Assembly (NCBI RefSeq): GCF_900444995.1
Contig: NZ_UAPQ01000009.1
Location: 124,001 to 188,000, forward strand
From: Actinomyces bovis
Lineage (GTDB): Bacteria; Actinomycetota; Actinomycetes; Actinomycetales; Actinomycetaceae
Length of the DNA stretch: 64,000 bases
Reading direction: 5' to 3'
Part shown: positions 1-8,338 of the stretch, in pieces
Numbering within the stretch: position 1 is the first letter of the stretch
How the letters are laid out: every line of letters starts with the position of its first letter
Program-made: the position numbers and the translations under genes
The notes under the pieces: generated by a model
Databases searched by the model: none
The model's input: only the letters and a program-made list of their open reading frames with translations
Told to the model about the DNA's origin: nothing

Positions 1-68
1 GATCATGGCAGCAGCCTAGGTGCAGGATAGGCGCCACCCAAGTTCCAGGTGCCGGGTCAACCCGTTCA

Positions 69-824
69 CTAACCCAGATGCTTTTGGAGCACCTGGAAGG
101 CCACAGCCACCACCAAAGCGTTGCAAAAGAAGGCGACCACCGAGTGCACTAGCACCACGCGCCGCACCCGGCGCGAACGCACAGCGACATCGGAGGTCGC
201 AAAAGAAGAACCTACGGTGAAGGAGAAGTAGAGGTAATCCGAAAGGAACGGCTCTGCGGTGCCGGGAAACTTTAAGAGGGGCTCGCTGGCAGTCAGGCAT
301 ATCGCCCGGTAGATGCCCGCAAAACCGACCTGCAGCAGTAACCAGGAAAGGATCACCCCCAGGCTGGAAGAGATCGCCAGGAAACTCGCCACGACGCCCT
401 GTACGCCGGACCGATCTACGCCCAGGGCGTGTATAGCGGTGACCACACCGGTTGCAGAGGCCAGCAGCGGCAGCACCCAACTCCGCCCCAGACCTTCCCG
501 GACCTGTCTGCGTTCTATCCGACTTTCTAGCTCACGCCCGCCCCAAACCCTGTGGGCACCCACAGTCAGGTAGAGCACGCCGAGCAGTTCCCAAATCAGC
601 AGCAGCAGGACAAAGCCGAAAAGGACAAAGGCCAGCGAGGTGGCCATGATGGCAAGCTCAAGCAGCCACTGTGCGAGTAGCCAGCCCTGCCGACGGCGTT
701 GGGCGTTGCTGGTTGCTGACGACGGCACTGACTCCTTGCTCACGCGCAGAGTATGCCCTAACCGGACGCTTGAACCCGCAGACGGCCAAACACTCAGGAG
801 GCCCTGACAGAAGCTGCGACCCAC
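69..824 (-). CDS. DUF1345 family membrane protein
   Basis: Small integral membrane protein of unknown function. The chain has several hydrophobic segments: one near residues 58-82 (ending in a WELLGVLYL-type stretch), a pair in the middle, and a C-terminal one. The part before the last segment reads YFSFTVGSSFATSDVAVRSR, which is the hallmark of the DUF1345 family, where an S-D-V pattern follows a membrane span. The start is uncertain. A GTG at 824 gives 251 residues, but the first 27 are not hydrophobic or conserved-looking, and the GTG at 743 gives a more typical length. It is transcribed divergently from the methyltransferase at 912. The family is seen; no biochemical role is known to me. 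Confidence 0.8.
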   Translation of the reverse strand: MGRSFCQGLLSVWPSAGSSVRLGHTLRVSKESVPSSATSNAQRRRQGWLLAQWLLELAIMATSLAFVLFGFVLLLLIWELLGVLYLTVGAHRVWGGRELESRIERRQVREGLGRSWVLPLLASATGVVTAIHALGVDRSGVQGVVASFLAISSSLGVILSWLLLQVGFAGIYRAICLTASEPLLKFPGTAEPFLSDYLYFSFTVGSSFATSDVAVRSRRVRRVVLVHSVVAFFCNALVVAVAFQVLQKHLG

Positions 825-911
825 CTCTAGACAGCAACGGTTTGGTCACAGGACCCAAACTTTGTGCTAACGCGCCTAGTGCGAACGAATGACTAACGTC
901 ACGATTGCCAT

Positions 912-1529
912 ATGACCATTGCGATGTCCTCCACCGCTGGCCTTGAGCAACCCCGCCTCAGTCAGGCCCGGAAGCTCACCTTGCCATCCTTCCGCATGGG
1001 CCGTGGCCGCATGCAGCGGTGGGCCTTGGACCTCGCCCAAATTGCTCAGAGCGACCGAGTGCTCAATATGGGCTGCCAGAGCGGTGGACTGGTGCGTCAG
1101 ATTATGCATCTGACATCTGGCCAGGTCGCTGCCGTTGACTGCAGCCTAGATGCCACTGAGTTGGTGCGGACGCTAAACCGTGCTGCCGTCGAGTCCGGCC
1201 GTCTCCGAGTCTCCGTGGGCACCAGCGGCATGCTCCCCTTCCGTTCCAGCGACTTTGATGTGGTCACGGCCCTAAATGCCGTGTCTCACTGGCCGAACCT
1301 GGGAACCGGCCTGCGCGAGATCCGTCGGGTACTGCGCAAGGGTGGCCGCCTGGTAATCGTCAATGAATACGCCTCTCAGGCTGAAGCCGAAAGATGGCGC
1401 CAGACACCGAAGTACCACGTCCCAGACGCAGACGAGATCATCGCTATCTGTCAGCGCATCGGCTTCCGTCGGGTTACCGCTGAACGCCACGAATCCAAAG
1501 GTTGGCTTGGCGTTGTGGCCTCTGACTGA
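912..1529 (+). CDS. class I SAM-dependent methyltransferase
   Basis: Predicted S-adenosylmethionine-dependent methyltransferase of the methyltransf_11 type. The first motif, which binds SAM, is present around residue 49 as VLNMGCQSGG. The usual acidic residue and second glycine of the D-x-G-C-G-x-G pattern are replaced by N and Q. The acidic end of strand 2 (VAAVDCS), the LPF-x-SxxFDVV motif and the LREIRRVLRKGGRLVIV motif are all intact, so the fold is secure while SAM affinity is uncertain. The substrate cannot be read from the sequence. The start may be the ATG at 912 or the one at 924; neither has a clear Shine-Dalgarno site. Confidence 0.8.
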   Translation: MTIAMSSTAGLEQPRLSQARKLTLPSFRMGRGRMQRWALDLAQIAQSDRVLNMGCQSGGLVRQIMHLTSGQVAAVDCSLDATELVRTLNRAAVESGRLRVSVGTSGMLPFRSSDFDVVTALNAVSHWPNLGTGLREIRRVLRKGGRLVIVNEYASQAEAERWRQTPKYHVPDADEIIAICQRIGFRRVTAERHESKGWLGVVASD

Positions 1530-1638
1530 GGCTGGAAGCTTGCCAGCATGACCTCCAGCCACTCAACCAGTCCAGAGGTCAGGCTTAGCGCCTCCTGGGA
1601 GTCCCGTCCTGCTGCGGTTTTAGGTAGGCTCTGAGGCA

Positions 1639-1683
1639 CCGTCGTTGTTGCGACGGCCAACCATCACCCGGTACCGCACCGGG
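1639..1683 (+). promoter_or_regulatory. two hairpins in the leader of the DUF349 gene
   Basis: The 213 bases between the methyltransferase and the DUF349 gene hold two small perfect hairpins. One has arms at 1639-1644 and 1651-1656 (CCGTCG/CGACGG, 6-nt loop). The other has arms at 1667-1672 and 1678-1683 (CCCGGT/ACCGGG, 5-nt loop). They lie 60-100 bases before the start codon. They could be part of a structured 5' leader or the remains of a terminator for the methyltransferase. A further weak 7-bp stem (1531-1537/1554-1560) directly follows the methyltransferase stop. Confidence 0.35.
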
Positions 1684-1742
1684 CGTGAACGGAACGGCGT
1701 GGCACTGCCTCGCCCACCCCGTCAGTCCTAAAGGAGCACATC

Positions 1743-3440
1743 GTGTCTGAGCAGTTGCAGCACCCCACTGAGCCCGCTGTCCCCAACGAGGTAGAGGCCA
1801 GCACCGTCGATCCCACCACCATGGCTGAGCCTCAGGCCCCTGAGGCGAGCACCGACGCCCCTACTTCGCAGGTTGCCGTTCCGGTGCCCCCCAGCTCGAA
1901 GTCGGCACCTTCTTCGCCCTCGTCTCCTTCAGCTAGCTCAGCTAAATCAGCTCCATCTGCAACTACTCCCGACGCCGCTGCTGCGCCTGCCGAGCCTGCA
2001 GAGACCCCTGAAGCGGCTAAGGCTGCTGAGACCAGCGAGGCCCCGGCGCCAGAAACTCCTGCCGAGCCCACAAAGGACGCCCCCACGCCTGCTGCCAAGG
2101 CAGAAGACACCAAGGTGGATGAGCCCAAGGCGGAGGTGCCAGTCCCCAGCCCCGCAACTGTGCCTACCCCCGTCGAGCCAGCCATCGACCCCGAGGAGGC
2201 CATGGACGCCGCCAAATGGGGCCGGGTAGACGGCGAAGGCAAGGTCTTTGTGCAGGACAACGGGGAAGAGCGTGAGGTTGGCCAGTTCCCTGACGCCCCA
2301 GTTGCTGAGGCCCTCGCCTTCTACGTGCGCCGCTTCCTGGATCTCAAAGCCAGCATCGACCTCTTTGCCACGCGCCTGCCGCAGCTCTCCGTGCGTGAAA
2401 TCGACTCCACCGTGAAGTCGCTCGAAGAATCACTGGTCTCCCCTGCCGCCGTCGGCGATCTGGATGGTTTGCGCGCACGCTTTGCCGCCCTACGGACCGT
2501 GGCCGCCGAGCGCCGCGAGGCGGTTTCAGCTGAGCGAGCCGCCGCCAAGGAGCAGGCCCTTAAGGACCGCACGGCCATCGTGGAGCGCGCTGAAGCAATC
2601 AGCGAGCAGGACCCCGCCCGCACCCAGTGGAAGACCTCCGGTGCAGAGCTGCGTGAACTGCTGGAGAAGTGGAAGGAGGCGCAGCGTCGTGGACCACGCC
2701 TGGACCGCCCCACCGAGGACGGCTTGTGGAAGCGTTTCTCTCACGCGCGCACTACCTTTGACCGGCACCGCCGTCAGTTCTTCTCCGAGTTGGACTCCAA
2801 GCAGTCTCAGGTGAAGGCCGCCAAGGAGGCCCTGATCCGCCGGGCGGAGGAGCTGTCTTCCTCCACCGACTGGGGCACTACTTCCGCCAAGTACCGCGAC
2901 CTTATGGAGGAGTGGAAGAAAGCTGGCCGGGCTTCCCGTAAAGAGGACGATGCCTTGTGGGCGCGCTTCCGGGCCGCCCAGCAGGTGTTCTTTGACGCTC
3001 GCCGGGCCAAGGACGAGGCCACCGACGCTGAGTTCGCCGAGAACCTGAAGGTCAAGGAGGCTCTGGTCGCCAAGGCTGAGGCTCTGCTTCCCATTAAGGA
3101 TGTCAAGGCTGCTAAGAAGGCTATGCGTCCGATTCAGGACGCTTGGGAAGAAGCCGGTCGGGTGCCGCGTGCCGCCGTGCGTCGCATTGAGGGACGCATG
3201 CGTGCCGTAGAGGACGCGATCCGTGAAGCGGAGAACGCCGAGTGGCGTCGCACCGATCCTGAGACCAAAGCTCGCGCTGAGGGCCTAGCTGGCCAGCTTG
3301 AGGACTCGATCGCTGAGCTGGAGAAGGATCTGGCTGCTGCACAGGCTGCCGGCAACGCCAAGAAGGTCGCGGAGGCGGAGGCTGCGCTCACTGCTCGCCG
3401 TGCTTGGCTGGAGCAGGTCCGCCAGTCGGCCCGCGCTTGA
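1743..3440 (+). CDS. DUF349 domain protein with acidic Pro/Ala-rich N-terminus
   Basis: Cytoplasmic helical protein of unknown function. Residues 1 to about 150 are a low-complexity Pro/Ala/Glu/Ser/Thr region with no cysteine. From about residue 270 onward come three DUF349 repeats (roughly 275-350, 355-425 and 430-505). Each has the W-K-x-A-G-R/W-E-E-A-G-R type helix with basic residues followed by LW-x-R-F. The C-terminal 60 residues are a charged coiled coil. The GTG start is chosen because AAAGGAG lies 7 bases upstream. DUF349 proteins are widespread in Actinomycetota, but I know of no firm function. The gene is monocistronic and followed by a hairpin. Confidence 0.88.
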   Translation: MSEQLQHPTEPAVPNEVEASTVDPTTMAEPQAPEASTDAPTSQVAVPVPPSSKSAPSSPSSPSASSAKSAPSATTPDAAAAPAEPAETPEAAKAAETSEAPAPETPAEPTKDAPTPAAKAEDTKVDEPKAEVPVPSPATVPTPVEPAIDPEEAMDAAKWGRVDGEGKVFVQDNGEEREVGQFPDAPVAEALAFYVRRFLDLKASIDLFATRLPQLSVREIDSTVKSLEESLVSPAAVGDLDGLRARFAALRTVAAERREAVSAERAAAKEQALKDRTAIVERAEAISEQDPARTQWKTSGAELRELLEKWKEAQRRGPRLDRPTEDGLWKRFSHARTTFDRHRRQFFSELDSKQSQVKAAKEALIRRAEELSSSTDWGTTSAKYRDLMEEWKKAGRASRKEDDALWARFRAAQQVFFDARRAKDEATDAEFAENLKVKEALVAKAEALLPIKDVKAAKKAMRPIQDAWEEAGRVPRAAVRRIEGRMRAVEDAIREAENAEWRRTDPETKARAEGLAGQLEDSIAELEKDLAAAQAAGNAKKVAEAEAALTARRAWLEQVRQSARA

Positions 3441-3447
3441 TCGCGGT

Positions 3448-3479
3448 GCGCGCAGTTAGCTCTCCCCTAAACTGCGCGC
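3448..3479 (+). terminator. hairpin after the DUF349 gene
   Basis: A perfect 10-bp stem (3448-3457 with 3470-3479, GCGCGCAGTT/AACTGCGCGC) has a 12-base loop and begins 7 bases after the stop codon. There is no long T-run, as is common for high-GC actinobacterial terminators. Confidence 0.6.
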
Positions 3480-3497
3480 CTTAGCCAAAGGCACCTG

Positions 3498-3530
3498 CCG
3501 CACCGTCACTCCTTCTGAGTGGCGGTGCGG
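3498..3530. terminator. bidirectional hairpin overlapping the 3' end of the AbiEi-like gene
   Basis: A 13-bp stem with one wobble pair (3498-3510 with 3518-3530) has a 7-base loop. It covers the last codons and stop of the minus-strand gene ending at 3506, and faces the convergent DUF349 gene. It can serve both strands. Confidence 0.55.
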
Positions 3531-4162
3531 TCTGGTTTCCGGCGCCCGGTCCCCAAATAGCGCCGCAGAGCAGGCTCGCCATAGAGCTCACGGATCAGCC
3601 GTTCCACCCGGTCGCGACCACGCACCTGTGCCCCCACACAGTGGGAAACACAGTTGTAAAGCTCCTGAGGCTTGATGCCAGCGTGCTGCGCAGCCAACAG
3701 GGCCTCCACTGCGCGCGCAGCTGTGTCCAGGCGCGCTACGTCTACGGCTGCCCGCGCCAAAGTGCAACAGGACAGTCCTCCAACCAGCATCACGTCTGAG
3801 GCCGGCAGCCGCCCCTGGCACATGCGCAGCCGAGCAGCCCGGCCAGTATGCACCGGCCGGATGGCTTCAAGCACTTCAGGTGGACGCAGTCCGGTGTGCA
3901 CCCACAAGGCACTGGCACCGTAAATCGACGCCCCGTCCGGAAGGAAGCTTCTCAGGCAGCGGGCCCGGGCACCAGGCGTAGAAACCTGCTCTAAAACCAT
4001 CGCCTGGCCAAGTACTGACACGGTGAGTTCCTCGTCCAATCCGTGGCAGCGCAACACACCTAGTTCCGCAGGCGTCAGTTCACGGGTGGCAGGCTGCAGG
4101 GGCCGCCTCTCCAACCAAGCCAGGGCGGCCATGGTGCGCTGTGGGCGGCGTCTAGTTTCCAT
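3506..4162 (-). CDS. AbiEi/DUF559-like hypothetical protein
   Basis: Function unknown. Residues 80-140 follow the layout of actinobacterial proteins related to AbiEi antitoxins and their DUF559 relatives. A segment resembling SALWVHTG is followed by a basic RMCQGRLPASDVMLVGGL stretch, then TLARAAVDVARLDT, which is the conserved helix where such proteins read T-x-x-R-T-A-V-D-x-A-R. No AbiEii-type nucleotidyltransferase toxin is next to it; the neighbours are the DUF349 gene (convergent) and rel (same strand, about 50 bases downstream of rel). It may therefore be an orphan. The C-terminus is basic (RRYLGTGRRK). The similarity is recognised by eye only, so the family call is tentative. Confidence 0.5.
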   Translation of the reverse strand: METRRRPQRTMAALAWLERRPLQPATRELTPAELGVLRCHGLDEELTVSVLGQAMVLEQVSTPGARARCLRSFLPDGASIYGASALWVHTGLRPPEVLEAIRPVHTGRAARLRMCQGRLPASDVMLVGGLSCCTLARAAVDVARLDTAARAVEALLAAQHAGIKPQELYNCVSHCVGAQVRGRDRVERLIRELYGEPALRRYLGTGRRKPDRTATQKE

Positions 4163-4211
4163 GCCTTAATGCTGGCAGGCAGCTCCTTGCAAAAACGGGC
4201 CTGTGGATAAC

Positions 4212-6548
4212 TCAGGGGCGTGGACGGCGTGACGGCGAGGAAGAACGGTGGGCCTCAAAGACGCCGTCGATCCGGCGCAGTGAGGCCAGAGTGTGGTCCA
4301 GGTGGCTAGGTTCAGCCAGCTCCACCACAAAACGCCCAATGACCACGCGATCACGGCTGGTACCGATATTTGCGCTGACCATATTCACGTGGTTATCCGC
4401 CATAACGCGGGTGATATCTGCCAGCAAACCGCCGCGATCAAGAGCCTCCACCTCGATCTGCACCAGGAAGGCAGTTTGGGCGTGATCCGCCCAGTGCACG
4501 GCGATCATCCGCTCCGGCTCAGCTTGTAACTGCTCGACGTTCTGGCAGTCAGTGCGGTGCACGGAGATGCCCGAGCCGCGGGTGATGAAGCCGACGATCG
4601 GGTCACCAGGCATAGGCGTGCAGCAGCGGGCAAGTTTGACGTACAGGTCGCCGGCATTCATACCTTCCACGATGATGCCGTTGTCTCCGCTGCGAGCCGC
4701 AGCTTGGCGAGCAGTGGAGGCGGCCCGGGTGGGTAGGATCGCCTCGGCGAGGGTTTCCTCCGTTCCGGCTTCCCCGCCCATGGAAGCCACGAGAGTTTCC
4801 ACAACGTGTTGGGCGGAGATATGCCCCTCCCCTACTGCGGCGTAGAGGCCGTCGATATCGCCTTTGTCCAGGGTCTTAGCCACGTCCAAAAGGGTCTCGT
4901 GACTCATGAGCCTTTGTATCGGCAGGTCCTTCTTGCGCATGGCCCGGGCGATTTGGGCCTTGCCCTCTTCAATGGCCTCTTCGCGACGCTCCTTGGAGAA
5001 CCACTGCCGGATCTTATTGCGAGCGCGTGGGGAGCCTACGAATGACAGCCAGTCCCTGGAAGGTGCAGCGGAGACAGATTTGGAGGTGAAAACCTCCACC
5101 GCGTCACCGGTTTCCAGGTGAGAGTCCAGTGGCACCAGGCGACCGTTAACCCTGGCACCAACGGTGCGGTGGCCTACCTCGGTGTGAACGGCGTAAGCAA
5201 AGTCCACTGGCGTAGAACCAGAAGGCAGGGCCAGCACGTCGCCTTTAGGAGTGAAGACGTAAATCTGCGTGCCGGTCATCTCAAAGCGCAAGGACTCCAG
5301 GAACTCAGCCGGATCCTGGGTCTCTTTCTGCCAGTCCACAAGCTGGCGCAGCCAGCCGAGCTCACCCTTGTCAGAGTCGCCCGGGGCGCCGCCCAGCGGC
5401 GTAGGTCCGGTGGCATTGGGGTCAGCCTTGTACTTCCAGTGGGCCGCCACGCCGTATTCGGCACGTCGGTGCATCTCATGGGTGCGGATCTGAATCTCTA
5501 CAGGTTTGCCCCCCGGGCCGACGACGGTGGTGTGCAAAGACTGATAGAGATTGAACTTGGGTACGGCGATGTAATCCTTAAAGCGCCCACTCATGGGGGT
5601 CCAGCGAGAGTGCAGAGATCCGAGCACGGCGTAGCAGTCCTGGATGGTCTCCACAATTACACGCACAGCCACCAGGTCGTAGATATCGTCGAATTCTTTG
5701 CCTCGTACGATCATCTTCTGATAGATCGAGTAATAGTGCTTAGGGCGACCGGTAACCGTACCTTTGATCTTGTTGACCCGCAGGTCCTCCTCGATCTGCA
5801 GGCGCACTTGACGGAGGTACTCCTCCCGAGCAGGAGCGCGCTCCGCCACCATATGCTCGATTTCTGCGTAGACCCCGGGGTACAGGGCTTTGAAGGAGCG
5901 ATCTTCCAGCTCCCATTTGATGGTATTCATACCCAGGCGATGCGCCAGGGGGGCGTAAATCTCCAGGGTTTCCTTGGCCTTGCGGGCAGCATTTTCAGGC
6001 GAAACGTATTTCCAGGTGCGGGCGTTGTGGAGCCGGTCCCCCAGTTTGATGACTAGGACACGAATGTCCTTGGACATGGCCACGATCATCTTGCGGACGG
6101 TCTCCGCTTGGGCGGCGTCCCCGTACTGGAGCTTGTCCAGCTTGGTGACGCCGTCCACTAGCAGGGCGATCTCCTCCCCAAAGTCAGCGCGCAGGCGTTC
6201 CAGGGAGTAGCTGGTGTCCTCCACAGTGTCATGTAGCAGGGCCGCTGCCAAAGTCTGGGAGGTCATACCCAGCTCTGCCAGGATCGTCGCAACCGCCACC
6301 GGGTGGGTGATATAGGGCTCGCCTGACTTTCGCATCTGGCCCTCGTGGGCCTTCTCCGCCACCTCATAGGCGCGCACGATCAGGCTGGTATCAGCCTTGG
6401 GGTGGTTGGCACGGACAGCACGCAGGAGCGGCTCAATCGCGGGGGGCGTGGAATGCCCTCGGGCGCCGAACCAGGCCAGGCGGCTGCGCACCCTGGACCC
6501 AGGAACTACTGTGTCGGCTGCGCCATTCGTGCTCGTGGTGTCCGTCAT
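4212..6548 (-). CDS. relA: bifunctional (p)ppGpp synthetase/hydrolase Rel
   Basis: Makes and degrades the stringent-response alarmones ppGpp and pppGpp. Domains in order: the HD hydrolase (about residues 60-165, with THPVAVA and ALLHDTVEDT intact), the synthetase (about 250-370, with PKHYYSIYQKM, FDDIYDLVAVRV and YQSLHTTVVGP), TGS (about 425-490) and a C-terminal ACT/RRM domain (about 690-770). The synthetase carries the RFKD form of the RxKD motif that marks bifunctional Rel enzymes rather than synthetase-only RelA. The length of 778 residues is normal. Its place just downstream of apt and secDF is the standard actinobacterial order, but a strong hairpin (6639-6680) separates it from apt, so it probably has its own promoter. 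A -10 element 6 bases from the ATG suggests a leaderless transcript. Confidence 0.97.
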   Translation of the reverse strand: MTDTTSTNGAADTVVPGSRVRSRLAWFGARGHSTPPAIEPLLRAVRANHPKADTSLIVRAYEVAEKAHEGQMRKSGEPYITHPVAVATILAELGMTSQTLAAALLHDTVEDTSYSLERLRADFGEEIALLVDGVTKLDKLQYGDAAQAETVRKMIVAMSKDIRVLVIKLGDRLHNARTWKYVSPENAARKAKETLEIYAPLAHRLGMNTIKWELEDRSFKALYPGVYAEIEHMVAERAPAREEYLRQVRLQIEEDLRVNKIKGTVTGRPKHYYSIYQKMIVRGKEFDDIYDLVAVRVIVETIQDCYAVLGSLHSRWTPMSGRFKDYIAVPKFNLYQSLHTTVVGPGGKPVEIQIRTHEMHRRAEYGVAAHWKYKADPNATGPTPLGGAPGDSDKGELGWLRQLVDWQKETQDPAEFLESLRFEMTGTQIYVFTPKGDVLALPSGSTPVDFAYAVHTEVGHRTVGARVNGRLVPLDSHLETGDAVEVFTSKSVSAAPSRDWLSFVGSPRARNKIRQWFSKERREEAIEEGKAQIARAMRKKDLPIQRLMSHETLLDVAKTLDKGDIDGLYAAVGEGHISAQHVVETLVASMGGEAGTEETLAEAILPTRAASTARQAAARSGDNGIIVEGMNAGDLYVKLARCCTPMPGDPIVGFITRGSGISVHRTDCQNVEQLQAEPERMIAVHWADHAQTAFLVQIEVEALDRGGLLADITRVMADNHVNMVSANIGTSRDRVVIGRFVVELAEPSHLDHTLASLRRIDGVFEAHRSSSPSRRPRP

Positions 6549-6554
6549 TCCCGC

Positions 6555-6560
6555 ATCATA
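6555..6560 (-). promoter_or_regulatory. -10 element of rel, leaderless type
   Basis: Reading the minus strand, TATGAT lies exactly 6 bases before the ATG at 6548 and no Shine-Dalgarno sequence is present. Transcription would start at or beside the start codon. No good -35 hexamer is seen. Confidence 0.5.
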
Positions 6561-6638
6561 GCCACCAGGCCTGAACAGCTTTGACTATCTGCACGGCGCG
6601 GGAGGCAGGTTCGCGGCGGCCCTCGTCCTCTAGATGCA

Positions 6639-6680
6639 CTGAGGCCCCGGGATTGCTTACGGGCAATCCCGGGGCCTCAG
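6639..6680. terminator. 18-bp perfect hairpin between apt and rel
   Basis: Arms 6639-6656 and 6663-6680 are exact reverse complements with a 6-base loop. The hairpin begins 9 bases after the apt stop codon. It has no T-run but is by far the most stable stem in this region, so it likely ends the yajC-secD-secF-apt transcript. Confidence 0.75.
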
Positions 6681-6689
6681 CGATCAGCG

Positions 6690-7238
6690 TCAGTAGGAGA
6701 CGACGCAGTCAATCTCAACATCGCCCAGGCGAGCCCGTCCACCGAGTTCTTTGAGCTCCAGCAACATGCAAACTGCCGCCACTTCTGCTCCGGCCCTCTC
6801 GATGAGGTCCATAGAGGCGCGCGCGGTGCCGCCAGTGGCGAGCACATCGTCGATTACCAGGACTCGAGCCCCCGGCCGGACTGAGTCAGGGCGCAGCTCC
6901 ATGCGGGCAGTGCCATATTCCAGCGAGTAATCCTCACCAATTACCGGCCCAGGCAGCTTGCCGCCTTTGCGGATGGTGAGCATGCCAATTCCCAAGCGCA
7001 CAGCCAGGGGCGCAGCCAGAATGAAACCCCGGGACTCCAGCCCGGCGACGGCGTCAACGCGTCCCTCATAGCACTGTGCCAGGCCCTCAATGAGGGCGGC
7101 AAAAGCCGGGCCGTTGGCCAACAGCGGCGTGATATCCCGGAACAGGACACCCGGCTCAGGAAAGTCCGGAATCTCCCGAATATTGTCCAGCACCAGCCGG
7201 GTCAGGCCGGCGGGGAGATTGGGTGCAGTCTCGCTCAT
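6690..7238 (-). CDS. apt: adenine phosphoribosyltransferase
   Basis: Purine salvage enzyme that converts adenine and PRPP to AMP and pyrophosphate in the cytoplasm. The PRPP-binding motif VLVIDDVLATGGTARA is present at about residues 126-141. The N-terminal FPEPGVLFRDITPLL segment and the GLESRGFILAAPLA motif are typical for Apt. The length of 182 residues fits the family. The ATG overlaps the secF stop by 4 bases (ATGA), so it is translationally coupled to secF. The same secF-apt-rel order occurs in mycobacteria. Confidence 0.97.
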   Translation of the reverse strand: MSETAPNLPAGLTRLVLDNIREIPDFPEPGVLFRDITPLLANGPAFAALIEGLAQCYEGRVDAVAGLESRGFILAAPLAVRLGIGMLTIRKGGKLPGPVIGEDYSLEYGTARMELRPDSVRPGARVLVIDDVLATGGTARASMDLIERAGAEVAAVCMLLELKELGGRARLGDVEIDCVVSY

Positions 7239-8338
7239 GAGCGCTTCTTCTTCCGCTTGGGCTGGGCGGAGACACCCAGGTGGTGCCCCGGAGTCAAGGG
7301 AGCAGCAGCTGGCGCTGCAGCCAGCGAGGCAACGGCCTCCTCGTCACCGTCCAGTTCAGCCACACGCTTGGCCCGGGCCTTGGCAACCTTCTCAGCCTGC
7401 TCAGTAATGACCTTCTCGCGGGAGCGCAGATCGACCAGTAGTGGGGTGGCCAGGAAAACCGAGGACAGCGTTCCAGCAAGCATGCCGATGAACATGGTCA
7501 GGGCAATATCGCGCAGAGTGCCTGCGCCCAGGATGAAAGCACCCACGAATAGCAGCGAGGCCACTGGCAGGACCCCTACCACCGAGGTGTTAATGGAGCG
7601 GATGAAGGTCTGGTTCACCGCCAGGTTGGCTAGCTCCGCGTAGGTGGAGCGGCTCTGGGCCTGGAAACCGGCGGTGTTTTCACGAATCTTGTCGAAGACC
7701 ACCACGGTGTCGTAGAGCGAGTAGCCCAGAATCGTAAGCACGCCGATCACGGTGGCTGGGGTGACTTCGAAGCCAGAGATCACGTACACGCCCATGGTGA
7801 TGACGATGTCGTGACAGAGGGCCAACAGCGCGGCTGCCGCCATCTTCCAGGTGCGGAAATAGGCCCAGATCAGGGCGCCGACCAGCAGGAAGAAAATAAT
7901 CAGACCGCGTAAAGCCTTCCCGGTCACGTCACCGGACCAGGTCGGGCCGATGGTGGTGGCGGATACCTCGGCGTTGGTAACGCCGTAGGCGGTGGCTAGC
8001 TCACCGGCCAGTTGGTCAAGCTTGGCCTTCTCCAGAGACTCGGTCTGCACCCGGACAGAGGCTGAGCCCATGGTGGTCACTGAGGAGCCAGCCGAATAGC
8101 CGCCCTTAGCAATCACATCGTTGGCGGGACCCACTTGCGGATTCTGAATACCGGTAATGGTGACTTCTGAGCCGCCCTTGAAGTCGATGCCGGGGTTGAG
8201 TCCGATCGCACCGAGAAGAGCGAAAGAGGCAATGATTACGACGGCGGCGATCCCATACCAAATGCGCCGTTTGGCGATGAAGGGGATGGAGGTCTTGCCG
8301 GAGTAAAGCTCGTTGCCGAGCACCGCGAGTGACTTCAT
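7235..8338 (-). CDS. secF: protein translocase subunit SecF
   Basis: Membrane partner of SecD that uses the proton motive force to pull exported proteins across the membrane late in Sec translocation. Seen in the sequence: a first transmembrane helix (about 28-48), the periplasmic domain beginning GIDFKGGSEVTI, then five helices in the last two thirds that include the SecF signature around GYSLYDTVVVFDKIREN. The C-terminus is a charged, lysine-rich tail ending in PKRKKKRS. It overlaps the secD stop by 4 bases and the apt start by 4 bases, so secD-secF-apt are coupled. Confidence 0.97.
   Translation of the reverse strand: MKSLAVLGNELYSGKTSIPFIAKRRIWYGIAAVVIIASFALLGAIGLNPGIDFKGGSEVTITGIQNPQVGPANDVIAKGGYSAGSSVTTMGSASVRVQTESLEKAKLDQLAGELATAYGVTNAEVSATTIGPTWSGDVTGKALRGLIIFFLLVGALIWAYFRTWKMAAAALLALCHDIVITMGVYVISGFEVTPATVIGVLTILGYSLYDTVVVFDKIRENTAGFQAQSRSTYAELANLAVNQTFIRSINTSVVGVLPVASLLFVGAFILGAGTLRDIALTMFIGMLAGTLSSVFLATPLLVDLRSREKVITEQAEKVAKARAKRVAELDGDEEAVASLAAAPAAAPLTPGHHLGVSAQPKRKKKRS

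Noticed and set aside
5118-6056. 312-codon open frame on the plus strand opposite rel
   Set aside because: The strand encodes the conserved HD and synthetase domains of Rel on the other side; the plus frame shows no domain and is open only because of codon bias.
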